Source: Lucifuga dentata
Taxonomy: Eukaryota; Chordata; Actinopteri; Ophidiiformes; Bythitidae
Length of the DNA: 64,000 nucleotides
Reading direction: 5' to 3'
Assembly (NCBI GenBank): GCA_014773175.1
Contig: VXCM01000954.1
Location: 759 to 64,758 of the forward strand
Program-made: the position numbers and the translations under genes
Part shown: one piece after another, positions 1-13,541 of the stretch
Position numbering within the stretch: position 1 is the stretch's first letter
Layout of the letters: each line of letters begins with the position of its first letter
Notes under the pieces: generated by a model
Databases searched by the model: none
The model's input: the letters and a program-made list of their open reading frames with translations, nothing else
Told to the model about the DNA's origin: nothing

Positions 1-3000
1 TCTTACTATACACTTATTATAGTCTTACTATACAGTTATTTTAGTCTTACTATACACTTGCTATAGTCTTATTACACACTTACTATAGTCTTACTATAGA
101 CTTACTATAATCTTATTAAATTCTTACTATAGACTTACTATACACTTACTATAGTCTTATTACACACTTACTATTGTCTTACTACACACTTACTATAGTC
201 TTACCATACACTTACTATAGTCTTACTATNACACTTACTATTGTCTTACTACACACTTACTATAGTCTTACCATACACTTACTATAGTCTTACTATGCAC
301 TTACTATAGTCTTACCATACACTTAGTATAGTCTCATTGCACAATTAATATAGTCTTACTATATATTTACTATAGTCTTATTACACACTTACTATAGTCT
401 TACTATACACTTACTATAACCTTATTACATACTTACTATAGTCTTACTATACACTTATTACAGTCTTACTATGCACTTACTATAGTCTTACTATACACTT
501 ACTATAGTCTTATTACACACTTACTATAGTCTTACTATACACTTACTATAACCTTATTACATACTTACTATAGTCTTACTATACACTTATTACAGTCTTA
601 CTATGCACTTACTATAGTCTTCCTATACACTTAGTATAGTCTTATTACACACTTACTATAGTCTTACTATACACTTACTATAATCTTATTACATTCTTAC
701 TATAGTCTTACTATACACTTACTATAGTCTTACTATACACTTACTGTAGTCTTACTACACTTAATATAGTCTTACTATACACTTACTGTAGTCTTACTAT
801 ACACTTATTATAGTCTTACTATACAGTTATTTTAGTCTTACTATACACTTGCTATAGTCTTATTACACACTTACTATACACTTACTTTAGCCTTAGTACA
901 CACTTATTATAGTCTTACTATAGTCTTACTATACATTTACTATAATCTTATTATACACTTATTATAGTCTTACTATAACTTACCATAGTCATTACACACT
1001 TACTATAGTCTTACCATATACATATTAGTCTTACAATACACTTACTATAGTCTTACTATACACTTACTATAGTCTTATTACACACTATAGTCTTACTATA
1101 CACTTATTATAGTCTTACTCTACACTTACTATGGTCTTATTACATACTTACTATAGTCTTACTATACACTTATTAGTTTTACTATACACTTACTGTAGTC
1201 TTACTATACACTTAGTATAGGCTTATTGCACACTTAATATAGTCTTACTATACACTTACTGTAGTCTTACTATACACTTATTATAGTCTTACTATACAGT
1301 TATTTTAGTCTTACTATACACTTGCTATAGTCTTATTACACACTTACTATACACTTACTTTAGCCTTAGTACACACTTATTATAGTCTTACTATAGTCTT
1401 ACTATACATTTACTATAATCTTATTATACACTTATTATAGTCTTACTATAACTTACCATAGTCATTACACACTTACTATAGTCTTACCATATACATATTA
1501 GTCTTACAATACACTTACTATAGTCTTACTATACACTTACTATAGTCTTATTACACACTATAGTCTTACTATACACTTACTATAGTCTTATTACACACTA
1601 TAGTCTTACTATACACTTATTATAGTCTTACTCTACACTTACTATGGTCTTATTACATACTTACTATAGTCTTACTATACACTTATTAGTTTTACTATAC
1701 ACTTACTGTAGTCTTACTATACACTTAGTATAGGCTTATTGCACACTTAATATAGTCTTACTATACACTTACTGTCGTTTTACTATACACTTATTATAGT
1801 CTTACTATACAGTTATTTTAGTCTTACTATACACTTGCTATAGTCTTATTACACACTTACTATACACTTACTATAGTCTTACTATAGACTTACTATACAC
1901 TTACTATAGTCTTATTACACATTTACTATAGTTTTATTACACTTATAATAGTCTTACTATGCACTTACTGTACACTTACTATAGTCTTATTACGCACTAT
2001 AATCTTACTATACACTTATTATAGTCTTACTATAAACTCACTATAGTCTTATTACACATTTACTATAGTCTTACTATACACTTACTGTAGTCTTACTATA
2101 CACTTACAATAGTCTTATTACACACTTACTGTAGTCTTACTATACACTTACTTTAGCCTTATTACACACTTACTATAGTCTTACTATAACTTACTATTAT
2201 CTTATTACACTTACTATAGTCTTACCATATACATAATACAGTATATTACAGTCTTACTATACATTTACTATAATCTTATTACACTCTTACTATAGACTTA
2301 CTATACACTTACTATAGTCTTATTACATATTTACTATAGTCGTACTATACATTTATTATACTTACTGTAGTCTTAGTATACATTTACTATAGTCATATTA
2401 CACATTTACTAGTCTTGCTATACACTTAATATAATCTTAATATACACTTACTATAGTCTTATTACGCACTATATTCTTACTATACACTTATTATAGTCTT
2501 ACCACACACTTATTACAGTCTTACTATACACTGACTATAGTCTTACTATACACTTAGTATAGTCTCATTGCACACTTTATAGTCTTACTATACACTTAAT
2601 ATAATTTTACTATACACTTACTATAGACTTAATATAGTCTTACCATATTCTTACTATACACTTACTCTAGTCTTATTACACACTTAATATAGTTTTACTA
2701 TACACTTGCTATAGTCTTACTATACACTTACTCGTCTTATTACACTTATTATAATCTTACTATGCACTTACTGTACTTATTATACACTTGCTATAGTCGT
2801 ACTATACACTTACTATAGTCTTATTACACACTTACTATATACTTACTTTAGCCTTATTACACACTTATTATAGTCTTACTTATTCTTGCTATAATCTTAC
2901 TATACGCTTACAATAGTCTTACTATGCACTTACTATAGTCTTACCATACACTTACTGTAGTCTTATTACACACTTACAGTAGTCTTACTATACACTTAAT

Positions 3001-4215
3001 GTAGTTTTACTATCGTCTTATTACACACTTACTATAGTTTTACAATTACTATACACTTTCTATAGTCTTATTATACACTTACTGTACTCTTACTCTACAC
3101 TTACTATGGTTTTACTATACACTTACTGTAGTCTTATTACTCACTTACTATACTCTTACTATACACTCTGTATACCCTTACTATACACTGTCTTACCATA
3201 CACTTACCATAGCCTTATTACACACTTACTATAGTCTTACTATACACTCACTGTAGTCTTATTACCATAGTCTTATTACACACTTACTATAGTCTTACTA
3301 TACATTTATTATACACTTACTGCAGTCTTACTGTGGTTTTTCTATATATTTGTTATACAATTACTATAGTCTCACTATACACTTACTATGGTCTTATTAC
3401 AAATTTACTACAGTCTTACTATACACTTACTACACATTTACCATAGGCTTACTATAGTCTTGTTACACATTTATGATTGTCTTACTATACACATACAGTC
3501 TAACTATACACTTACGATAGTGTGACGGTCCCGTGTGTCTCTGTGGCTCTCAGGCTGTAGGCCTGGCCATACATTTGCTCTGTTTGTTGTGTTCCTGTGT
3601 TTCAGGTAATTGGAGGCGGAGAGTTCCATCTGCATAGTTGATTACACCTGGGTCCAGTGCTATCTGACTACTTTAAAACCTCGCCTTTGTCAGTGGATGC
3701 TGAGAGCTCTTCTTCTGACAACATGCTGACACAATGATACGCCATTCTCCACTCATCCAAGCACTCACACACACGACTGATTCTACTGATTTTCATCTTT
3801 CAGTTGTGTTTATTTGTACACTGGTCATGTTAATAAATTGACTTTTGGTTATTTAACTATTGCGTCCTCCCTGCTTTTTGCCACGGCCCTTAGCCAAGCC
3901 GTGGCAATAATCACTATATTCTTACTATAGACATATAGTCTTACTATACACTTATTATATTCTTATTACTCACTTAGTATAGTCTTAGTATACACTTACT
4001 ATAGTTTTACTATACACTCTCTATACCCTTACTATAGTCTTATTACACACTTACTGTAGTCTTATTACACTTACTATACCCTCACTACAGTCTTACTATA
4101 CACTTAATAGTCATAAGGTACACAGTCGTACTTTACACTTACTATACACTGACAGCCTTACTATACACTTAATATACATTTATTGTAGTCATACTATACA
4201 CTATACACTTACAGC
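1..4215 (+). repeat. Long AT-rich minisatellite array, forward orientation
   Basis: The unit is about 22 bp and is built from two related halves, TCTTACTATA and CACTTACTATAG. A common variant half is TCTTATTACA. Units are diverged and of uneven length, but the array continues for about 4.2 kb with a single insertion (3521-3906). Higher-order structure is visible: a stretch of about 280 bp starting near 788 recurs near 1261 (shift 473) and in part near 1774, and another block near 370-480 recurs near 500-610. No open reading frame or RNA gene is seen inside. Confidence 0.95.
3521..3906 (+). mobile_element. LTR-like insertion (possible solo LTR) in the minisatellite
   Basis: A 386-bp non-repetitive segment interrupts the array. 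It begins TGTGACGG and ends CCGTGGCA, so it has the TG...CA ends of a retroviral-type LTR. It contains AATAAA at about 3832 in its last quarter, as an LTR would. The flanks (gatag and ataat) do not give a clean target duplication in this degenerate array. A short DNA transposon is an alternative. Confidence 0.45.
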
Positions 4216-5140
4216 AAGCCTAAATTACGTATATAGTAAGACTATAGTTTGTATTGTAAGACGATAGTGTGTAATTTGATTATAGTAAGACTACAATAAG
4301 TGTGTAATAAGACTACAGTAAGGCTATAGTAAGTGTATAGAGAGACTATCGTAAATGTGTAATAAGACTATTGTTAGTGTATTGTAAGGCCATAGTAAGT
4401 GTATGGCAAGACTACATAAAATGTGTAGTAAGGCTATAGTAAGTGTATAATAAGTCTTTAATAAGTGTATAGTAAGACTATAGTAGGTTTGAAGTAAGAC
4501 TATAGAAAGTGTATAGTAAGACTATATTAAATGTGTAGTAAGTGTTTAGTTAGCCTATAGTAAGACTATAGTAAATGTGTAATAAGACTATATTAATTGT
4601 ATGCTAAGACTACAGAAAATGTATAGTTAGTGTATAATAAGACTATAGTAATACCATAGTAAATGTATGGTGAGACTATGGTAAGTGTACAGTAAGACTA
4701 TCGGAAACTTATAGTAGTAGTATTGTAAGTGTACTGTAAGACTATAGTAGGTGTGTAATAAGACAATAGTAAGTGTATTGTAAGCCTATAGCAAGATCTT
4801 AGTAAGTGTATAGTAAGACTGTAGTAGGTGTACAGTAAGGTTATATAAGTGTATTGTAAGGCTATAAGAAGTGTATAGCAAGGCTATCGTAAGAGTATAG
4901 TAAGACTACAATAAGTGTATAGTGACACTATAGTAAGACTGTATTAATTATATAATAAGGCTGTATTAAGTGTGTAATAAGACTTTAGTAAGGACTATAG
5001 TAAGTGCATAGTAAGACTGTAGTAAATGTATATTAAGTCCTGTAGTCTTGCTAGTCTTTCTATACACTTCCTTTCACCTTGTGTATAGTAGGACTATACA
5101 CAACATACATTTAAGGTCTTACTTACAGCTCTTACTGTAC
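4216..5140 (-). repeat. Same minisatellite in inverted orientation
   Basis: From about 4216 the plus strand reads the reverse complement of the preceding array (AGTAAGACTATAGTAAGTGT and variants). This continues to about 5035 and is followed by a short mixed stretch of both orientations to 5140. The switch is abrupt, around 4205-4235. Together with 1-4215 it makes a very large imperfect palindrome. Confidence 0.9.
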
Positions 5141-5149
5141 ACTTTTTTT

Positions 5150-5860
5150 TTCCAGCTTGGTTCTGACATCGTATATGCAAAGTTTAGTGTCATTTGAGTC
5201 AAAATTGTAGGAGAAGCAGCAAAAAAAAAAAAAAAAAAAAAAAGAATGTTGAGCATATGACTTACAGTTCAGAAGTTATGGACTAAAATGTACACACCGC
5301 TTGTTATAGTGCCACCTTCAGGCCAAACTGCCCATTTTTTTCCTGAATAGTGGGTGAGATGTTGAACCAATCTGTTAAGTTTTAGTTGCTGTAGCTTTTA
5401 CAATGTTTGAGGAAGAAATGCTTAAACCAAAATTTGCAAAATATTCAAAATGGCAGGCAACCTATGAGTTGGAAAGGGGCATGGCTTCCATGGACAGATG
5501 TGTCTTAGCCCAAGGAATACAGAGAAAAAAGAATTTTGATTCTATGATGTACAGTTCAGAAGTTATTGATTAAAGTTTACTGTGGGTATTATAGCACCCC
5601 CATCAGGTCAATTTGTGATTCAGTTTAACAAAATCAGATAAAATTCAGAAAATCTAGTCAGGCATAAATGGGCGTGGCCTATATGGATAGATGCATATAG
5701 TTCCAAGGAATCAATGATAAAAAGAATTTTGATTCTAGGACTTACGTTTCAAAAGTTATAGGCCAATATATGCAAAAATTTTGAATTTCTTATTATAGCG
5801 CACCTTCAGGCCGATCGGTTTACATTTTGTCACCTGAGTAGCAGTGAAGTTGTTGTAGCT
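5150..5860. repeat. Dispersed repeat family, copy 1
   Basis: Shares many blocks with 9850-10990. These include 'gcttggt.cagacat', 'aaatgggcgtggcctatatg' followed by 'gatagatgca', 'aaaaagaattttgattcta', 'ttcagaagttat' and 'tatagcgccaccttcaggcc'. The blocks recur in order about every 200-400 bp. The coding capacity is nil, so this is a non-autonomous or decayed element. The class was not determined. Confidence 0.7.
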
Positions 5861-6925
5861 AACTGACATCGCTGTGGGAGATGCAGCCGTGAAGAGATTT
5901 GTGGACAACATATGCTATTCCTTTATAATGGAGGAAATCTTCAATCTGCGTTAGTTCTTACAGATCACACCATGCTACTCAAAAAGGTACTATACCATTA
6001 CGTTCTACACAAAGGATATATTTAACCATGATCCAGAACGTGCTTGTAGTTCTGCAAGTATTGTTGTTGCATCATGATTTTCCAAACTGAAAAATTTTAT
6101 TTCGACAATATCTTTTAAAAAAAAAAAAAAAAAAANCTTGAACCTGGTACTTCCATGATCAGAATGGATGCGTTACCATGATACACCACAGGAGTTTGGT
6201 GTAAGCTTGCTGCAGCATCCTACAGGAACATAAAGCTCAGGCTGCTGTTGATGTTAAAACGCCTCTAATGCAGCACACCAAGTCAGCCTGGAAGCTGAAA
6301 TCTGACATTTAGCAACTTGAGAAGCAAGAATGATACTCTGCAAAACAGCAAGCAAGTTCTGGATGACAGGTTACCAGTTTATATAAAAACACCAAGTGCA
6401 TGTGGCCTATTTGACATCGTCTATACAAGTGATTTGTTCCATAAATGTAGAAATCTGAGAAGAGTTTAGCATTGTTTGGGATGCCACTGCAGAGTCTCTT
6501 AAAACAAGGAACTTCAATTTCTGCACAAACTAAAGTATAAGTCATTTTTATGCAATGGATGGGTTTGGCCCACTCAGTTTCACCAGAGCCCCGTTTGCCA
6601 GAACATTTCCAGGTGAATCCAGACAGGTTGTTATGGCAACTGTATCAGCTGGGTAGCAAGGTAGCTACCTGCTACAGCTCACCTCATCTGGCAAACCTGT
6701 ACTTTGCCTGTTTCCACCTCCCACGGCGAGGACGCGGGGTTGGATTTTGGGAGGCATTAATTTGGACTAATTAACATTACTTGCCATCCTGGCTCACAAT
6801 TCAAATTTTGACCTAAAGATGTCAATTTCACTTATTTAGGATTATATATCAATGTCATTGTTAACTGCTAATTTTTCCAAGTCAGTTGTAAAGTAGTTGA
6901 AGTTTTAATTGTTTTTAATAGCTGC
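5861..6925. other. Intergenic, no gene seen
   Basis: Single-copy-looking sequence with a poly-A tract ending in an N (6136). A 74-codon frame at 6550-6774 and a 78-codon frame at 6309-6545 overlap on opposite strands. Neither shows a domain or splice context that I recognise. Confidence 0.5.
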
Positions 6926-6929
6926 CAAG

Positions 6930-7345
6930 TTGGGCCACTTAAAGCCATTTCTGTCCATTAAATGAGAAAATATATGCAAGAAATTTGTCCATAAAATGCG
7001 AGAAATTCATCCGAGAGAAATGTGTCCATAAATTGCAAAAAAATTTGTCGGAGAGAAATGCATCCATAAATTGGGAGAAAATCATCCAGGAGAGAAATGT
7101 CAAATGCGAGAACTTCCTCCATAAAATGCGAGAAATATGTCCATAAATTGTGAGAAATTCATCCATGAGAGAAATTCCAAATGCAAGAAATTAAGCCACA
7201 AAATGCGAGAAAATTAAGCTACAAAATGCGAGAAAATTAAGCCACAAAATGCGAGAAAACTGAGCCACAAAACACGAGAAAATTGAGCCACAAAATGCGA
7301 GAAAACTGAGCCACAAAACGCGAGAAAATTGAGCCACAAAACAAC
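6930..7345. repeat. Minisatellite, about 23-bp unit
   Basis: Tandem copies of 'aaattaagccacaaaatgcgag' in two blocks: a diverged first half with 'attcatccatgagagaaat' units and a more regular second half (7185-7345). The apparent proteins read through it on the minus strand are repeat translations. Confidence 0.85.
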
Positions 7346-7654
7346 AAATTCATCCAAGACCAAATATCTCTACAATTATAACCTTATACATTATATGGAA
7401 TAGTTCACTTACCATTATGGTGTTGCTTGTGTGGCTGCACATCTTGCTAGTTGTTCCCATCACAGGAAGTCCATGAAACTGGCCTCTGCTGGGTCAAGTA
7501 AGTCAGTCTGAAAGATATTAAACACAGAAATTCATAAGGACATGATGATGGAACAAGGCCATTTTAAACCTGAGTGTATTATAGTTGACTTACCATTATT
7601 AACGATCAGGTGATGTTGTCAATGTAGGTAGCCGCCATCGAACAGTATGATGTC

Positions 7655-7880
7655 ATAAATTGGGAGAAAATCATCCAGGAGAGAAATGTCAAATGCGAGA
7701 AATTCGTCCAAATGAAATTCCTCCATCAAATGCAAGAAATTCATCCATGAGAGAAATNAATGCGAGAAATTCGTCCAAATGAAATTCCTCCATCAAATGC
7801 AAGAAATTCATCCATGAGAGAAATTGAGCCATAAACTGTGAGAAATTTGTCCACAAAATGAAACTGTCTAAATGCAAATC
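7655..7880. repeat. Second block of the same minisatellite
   Basis: Repeats 'gagagaaatgtcaaatgcga' and 'aattcgtccaaatgaaattc' units related to 6930-7180. The sequence on each side of the N at 7758 is identical for about 65 bp, which is probably an unmerged assembly overlap, so the true length may be shorter. Confidence 0.8.
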
Positions 7881-9840
7881 TACTCTATCCAACTGAAGTA
7901 TAAGATTTAAAAGTTGTCACCACGTTGTGGTGCTATTCCTCTGATTTGAACTGTAAGGAGTGTGTGTGTGGCAGCAGCACCACACATGTATATCAAGTAA
8001 AACACACAGCATAACATACTGTAGCATCCACACTAACATCTCAGCAGTAACAAAGCATGCCAACACCTGCTAAACATGCAGTACCAACAAGCTGGCGTTA
8101 ACATGCATGCCCACACCTGAACAATTTAACGGCCTTAACAACGCCATCATTTCAATTCAGCCATTAACAGCTCAAAACTGAATTTTTACAGTTCTTAATT
8201 TGCCAGCAGTGCATCTCATTTGCAATATTAAAACCATGTGCAGCTTAGCATGAAGCAAAAAAGCACTAACATACAAACACAGCAAAGACAGCAAAAAGGT
8301 TTTTAAAAAAAATAGTGTCCTACTTTTTGAAATCTTCGGGTGTTGCTCTGATGAGTTCCACTTGTTGGTCCTAGTTTGCGTCTCTCAGCAGCATTTACAA
8401 CATTTTCAAACCGCCAAGCAAAAGCACCGATACAGACCAGCAGCCCAACAACAACATTAAAGCTGTTAGCACACAGCTAAACATGCTACCACCCAGAAGA
8501 GACTAACAAAGTCTCAGCTGACCTGCGAGCACCAACAAGTTTGCTAACATTAGCATGCATATCAACCAAGGCTAAACACGGCAACTCAAACAAATAACTG
8601 ACTACAACAACAATTTCAGAGTTCTATAACGACAAAACCACAACCATCATAACCAGGTCCAACACTATATGTTAAAGCTAAGAACAGCCAGCAGCAAACA
8701 GACGTGAAACATGCGTCCTACCTGTTCAAACAACCTAGGTGAAGACGAAGCTGATGTTAATTTATATGGTTGGGCCCTACCATAACTTATTGACAAGAAC
8801 TTTTTTTTTTACAAAACTCACATTCAAACTAGCGATCAACTCTAATAAAAATAAATCTAAGTAAAATTATATAAAAGTAATTTGTAAATCTCGCCAGAGC
8901 TGGATAAATTGTAAATGTATTTGACCAAATTTATTGATCTATGTATATACTTGACTCTGTTGGTTTAGTCCAAACCGAGTCAGGGCTAGCGGAAGGGCGG
9001 GGCCAGAAGTAAATACATTCAACCGAAATATCACTAATAAACTTCCTTTGATGAAGTTAAAGTGTGGAAACAACAAAGACGTAGAGAGAAATTGAGGTTT
9101 TAGAGTTTTAGTGTTAAAAGTACAAGTAATTGATTACATATGATTTATCACGAAAGAGTAAAAGTACTGTTAATGAAACTCGTTACTTCCTGCATATATT
9201 TCATAATAAAAGCCCTCCAAGGGATTCACAGCAGACCGTAAGGCTTTTATTGTGAAGGAAAGCAGGAAGTTTTGTTGCTATTTACTGTAACTTAACTATG
9301 ATCTAAAATTGCAAGTGCAGGCGTTGTGAATGAATTAATCAAGATATAAATCAGTATTTATGCTAAAAAAAAAAAAAAAGAAACCCAGAGCGACAAAACT
9401 GAATAAATCATGTCTGTATTGTTGTACTGATGGAAATAATTTAATAATTTTGTAAAAATAGACATGAAGAGAAATTTATCACCAAAACAATGCAGAAATA
9501 CACACTGAATTTGCATCAACAGCACAACATTAATTAACGAACAGAAGAGAGAGAGCTATTAAAATTCGTTCAAATATTATCATAAAACGGGGAAATAGAA
9601 GTAAAGGTGAGCTTGTTGGCCTAAAAGAGAACCAAAATGTAAATATAGCCACAAGTGGCAGTAAGCAGCATCCGAGCACGTAGGATGACTCCATGAATGA
9701 TTCTGTTTTTGCAGAAGTCCTTATGCAGATACCAAGTTTGGTACATGACCTAATCATGAGATATCACAGTTTTTGTTGAATAAGCCATGCTCACTAAAAT
9801 TTGGCAGCCAATTGTAGCCAAACAGTACAGAATGTCAAAA
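7881..9840. other. Intergenic, no gene seen
   Basis: AT-rich sequence with many 'gctaacat / catgctaac' words between 8000 and 8600, poly-A runs at 8802 and 9366, and no frame above 75 codons. No RNA gene or element with clear ends was recognised. Confidence 0.5.
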
Positions 9841-9849
9841 AAAGAAGAA

Positions 9850-10995
9850 GTAACTTTATTCCGGCTTGGTTTAGACATTGTATAAAGCTTGTCTATTGAA
9901 TCAAAATTATAGGAAGAGTACCGAAAAAACAGTTTTGAACAAAAATCAAAATGGTGGATAATCTAGTTGGGGAGAGAGGTTGGACTATACCGTTGGATGC
10001 ATACAGACACAAGGAATGCTGGAAAAAAGAATTTTGATCCTATGACCTACAGTTTCAATAGTTATAGGCCAAAATGTAAACATGCTAATTACAGCGCCAC
10101 CTTCAGGCCAATCCATGTAATTTAACTTTCCTGAGTAGTGGATGAGATGTTGAACAATCCATTACATTTCTTTGCTGTAGCTTTTACGGTACTTTAGAAA
10201 TAAATTCTTAAATCAAAATTTACAAAAAAAAAATTCAAAATGGCGGACAAGCTATGAATTGAAAATGGGCGTGGCTTAAATGGATAGATGCATCTTAGCC
10301 CAAGAGAAAAAGAATTTTGATTCTATGATCTACGGTTCAGAAGTTATTGATGAAAGTTTACTGTGGGTGTTATAGCGCCCCCATCAGGTCAGCTGATGAC
10401 TCATTTGTTTAGTGAACATGTTTACCAAGTTTGGTTACAGTAGACTAATTCTTTCAGGAGATATATCAGATTTATAGCAGATGTTGTAAAATTAGCCACG
10501 CCTACAACTTTGTCAGCCAATTACAGCAAAACAACAAAGCATATAAAAAATCTAAAACTGTACTTTTTTCCGGCTTGGTCCAGACATGCCACATGAAAAT
10601 TTTGGTGATGATTAAGCTAAAGCTGTAGGAGGAGATACAAAAAAAACGGTTTTGGAAACAATTCAAAATGGCAGAAAATCTAGTCAGGCTGAAATGGGCG
10701 TGGCCTATGTGGATAGATGCATGTACATCCAATGAATCCCAGGAAAAAAGAATTTTGATTCTAGGACTTACAGTTTAAAAGTTATAGACCATTATACACC
10801 AAAAGTTTGAAGTTATTATTATAGTGCCACCTTCAGGCTGATCGGTTTACATTATTGTCACCTGAGTAGCGGTGAAGTTTTTGAAGCTACATGCCAAGTT
10901 TTGTAGCCGTAGCTTTTACGGTTTCTGCTGCCCAGANCGGTGAAGTTTTTGAAGCTACATGCCAAGTTTTGTAGCCGTAGCTTTTACGGTTTCTG
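9850..10995. repeat. Dispersed repeat family, copy 2
   Basis: Same block order as 5150-5860, with at least three internal units (near 9950, 10237 and 10670). Each unit carries the 'ggcgtggc', 'gatagatgca', 'aagaattttgat' and 'tatagcgcc..cttcaggc' words. The 67 bp on each side of the N at 10937 are identical, which is probably an assembly overlap. Confidence 0.7.
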
Positions 10996-11106
10996 CTGCC
11001 CAGATACTTTTAGTGAAGAATGAAGTCTGATCTGAGCAATTTCAACAGGGTTCTCAGCACTTCATGCTTGGACCCCTAAAAAACCATGAGCATAAAATCC
11101 ATACTG

Positions 11107-11606
11107 TACCATATATACTCAACTATAAACCGACCCCCGATTTTGACCTGCAACTTTTGAATTTTAAAGAAACCCGTATATAAGCCAACCCCCTGATGTT
11201 GTTCCATCAGTTTATTTGTTTAGCAAATTATCTGTTTTTCTGGGTATTGTCATAGTATTCCTCTGATTTTCTGGAAATAATCCACGTACCGGTAAACATG
11301 ATATTTATTGATTACCGAAACTGACGGATCACGGCTTACTGGCCACCACAAAATGTGCTGAATAAGATGTTTAGTCAGGAAATACATCATTCTAAGGTAT
11401 GATTTAAAGTATTTTCCGTGGGTAGTGGTAGTGGGTAGTATTTCCACCACTGGAAATTTCGTTCTCTGGGATCTGATTTGAATTTCTCATGTATAAGCCG
11501 ATCCCTGGTTTGCTTTGTGAAATTTGGCAAAAAAAACAAAAACAAAAAAAAAAAAAAAACNAAAAAAAAAAAAAAAAACTCGGCTTATACTCGAGTATAT
11601 ACGGTA
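11107..11606 (+). mobile_element. TA-flanked MITE, copy 1 (Tc1/mariner-like)
   Basis: Bounded by TA on both sides. The left end is CCATATATACTCAACTATAA and the right end is the inverted GAGTATATACGG. Internal sequence ('gttccatcagtttatttgtt', 'gggtattgtcatagtattcc') is shared with 50117-50569 and, inverted, with 58779-59250. A poly-A run with an N at 11561 lies near the right end. No transposase is present. The TA duplication and end sequence suggest a Tc1/mariner/pogo-type non-autonomous element. Confidence 0.75.
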
Positions 11607-11938
11607 ATTTATTATTAGTAGTAGTAGTATTTTAATGGACATATTTTTGATGTTTTTTTCTTTGTGGCAAGATAGGCTACTAATAATCTCTCTCTCTCTC
11701 TGTGTTTCAGTGACCTTTGCTCTCTCTTTCTAACTCTCCCTCTCTCTCTGTCTCTCTCTCTATGGCTCCTGCTTGTTCTCTCTCTCTCTCTCCTTCTGAC
11801 TTGCTCTCTCGTTCTCTCTGTTTGAAAGCATCAAGCAAGGACACATGAAAAAAAAAAGATTTTCAGTCCTAAAATAGCCATTCTTGTGACTGAGCGAGCT
11901 GTTTAGAAGGTCAGATACAGGAGATGCTGTATCCATTT

Positions 11939-11972
<34 letters not shown>

Positions 11973-12620
11973 GGGGGTGGGGCTGCTGCTGTCACCTACT
12001 GATTGTTAGGAAAATATCAACTACTCGTTCCTATGGCAACCTAACAATGTATAGTATTCAATGCTTCTACTCAGAAGGTGAGAATGGTGTGAGATTAATG
12101 TCCTGTAGATGAGTCAGGGATTGTTGAAACTTGTCAATTTTTAAAGCCTTATTGGCTTTGTTTAGTATATGTGCTGTTTCTTTCAGTGTGCATGGTTTAA
12201 AAAAAAACCAAAAAAAAAACCTGCTGTTAAATCACTCAGTGAGACATTCAGTCTGTCAATAGTCATTTTTAATGAGACGAGATCTTCCATAATCATTCAG
12301 GCATCACAGTGATTCTACATGGCTGTCTGTTCATTTATACAGAGATGAATTCAGCGACGGTGACTCCAACATAGAAAAGTAACTTGTCAGTTCATACAGC
12401 GTATAAACGACAGAAAAGCTCCATAAGCCGAGTTAAATACATTCATCACATCATAGATTTAACAAAGTTTCGTCTGTTGATGTCAGTCGTGTTGATTTAA
12501 CTTTCAGCATATCAGAGACCAGCTCCTCATCCTGCAGCAAACCCACATCACGTTACTCACCCTGATACCGATTCAAGCTTTTCACTCTTTATATCAACAC
12601 CAAGCATTTTACACGGCGTT
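11607..12620. other. Low-complexity flank of mosmo, no gene seen
   Basis: CT-rich simple sequence at 11688-11815, a (TG)n tract plus a G run at 11939-11977, and otherwise unique AT-rich DNA. It lies beyond the probable mosmo polyadenylation site. Confidence 0.5.
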
Positions 12621-12624
12621 GATT

Positions 12625-12630
12625 TTTATT
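12625..12630 (-). terminator. mosmo: Probable mosmo polyadenylation signal
   Basis: AATAAA on the minus strand (TTTATT on plus), about 560 nt after the mosmo stop codon. An ATTAAA variant at about 12788 is an alternative. Confidence 0.45.
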
Positions 12631-13192
12631 CTGCAAAAAGATTTTTACATATCAGCATGTCCCAAATATTGTCAGTTTGTAAAAGTGGATTTGATTTGAG
12701 CCCGTCGTATTTCCACCACACATATTTAAAGGCAAGAACGGGGATATGTTATTTAAAATATACTTTACAAAACAATAAGAATTGAAATTTAATGAATAAA
12801 TTAAATATACAAAGCAAGTGAAACCATATTGGCCCATTGTCTTATCAGGCCTGATTTATCAGTCTGACGTGTTCGTTGTACATTTTCATCCACTTTGAGG
12901 ACTATTTTTCTGATATCCTCCCAGCTTTTCGATGCTCAGCATTCAGGACGGACGAAGATGTGCTCCTCTTCTGTCTCCACTTTCCCTTTAACCTGCTCAG
13001 TCTGTTTGAAAAAAAAAAAAAGCGATTGTAGGCTGACGGCTGCTGCAAATAAAGCTGGGCTCCGATTATATGAGCATCGTGACAATTCATCGCTCCAGTT
13101 TTATCTGCGTGTTAGTCGACGATACTTTCAACTCCGCCACGGTGACGTCACTGATAAATGCCTCTGCAAACCAAGAGGAGGGGTCTGGTGTG

Positions 13193-13504
13193 TCAGCCGG
13201 GCAAACACACCTTCCCAGCAAACAGAAGTCCCACGATGGTGAAGAAGATGGACAGGACAAAAAGCACGTAAGAGGAGCCCACCACCGTGTTGTTGGGGAG
13301 TTTATACGGCTGTCCTCCGACCTCGTTGATGTAGAAGCCGATTGGGAAGATGAGAGCAGCCATACAGAAGAGGACCACTGTGACAGACAGAGAGAGAGAG
13401 AGGCAGAGTGAGAGAGAGGGACAAAGAGAATGAGTGTGAGAGAGAGAGAGTCAGCGAGGGAGAGAGAGAGACGTGGACTCAGAAGGATAGAGAGAGAGAC
13501 ACGG

Positions 13505-13541
<37 letters not shown>

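Noticed and set aside
1..5140. CRISPR-like appearance of regular short repeats
   Set aside because: Units are contiguous with no unique spacers, the sequence is from a vertebrate, and the repeat is a degenerate minisatellite.
6550..6774. 74-codon plus-strand frame
   Set aside because: No domain, splice context or conservation cue that I can see, and it is surrounded by repeats.
12895..13411. Open frames of 113-115 codons on the plus strand
   Set aside because: They overlap mosmo exon 3 and its flank antisense. The minus-strand exon is the conserved coding sequence.
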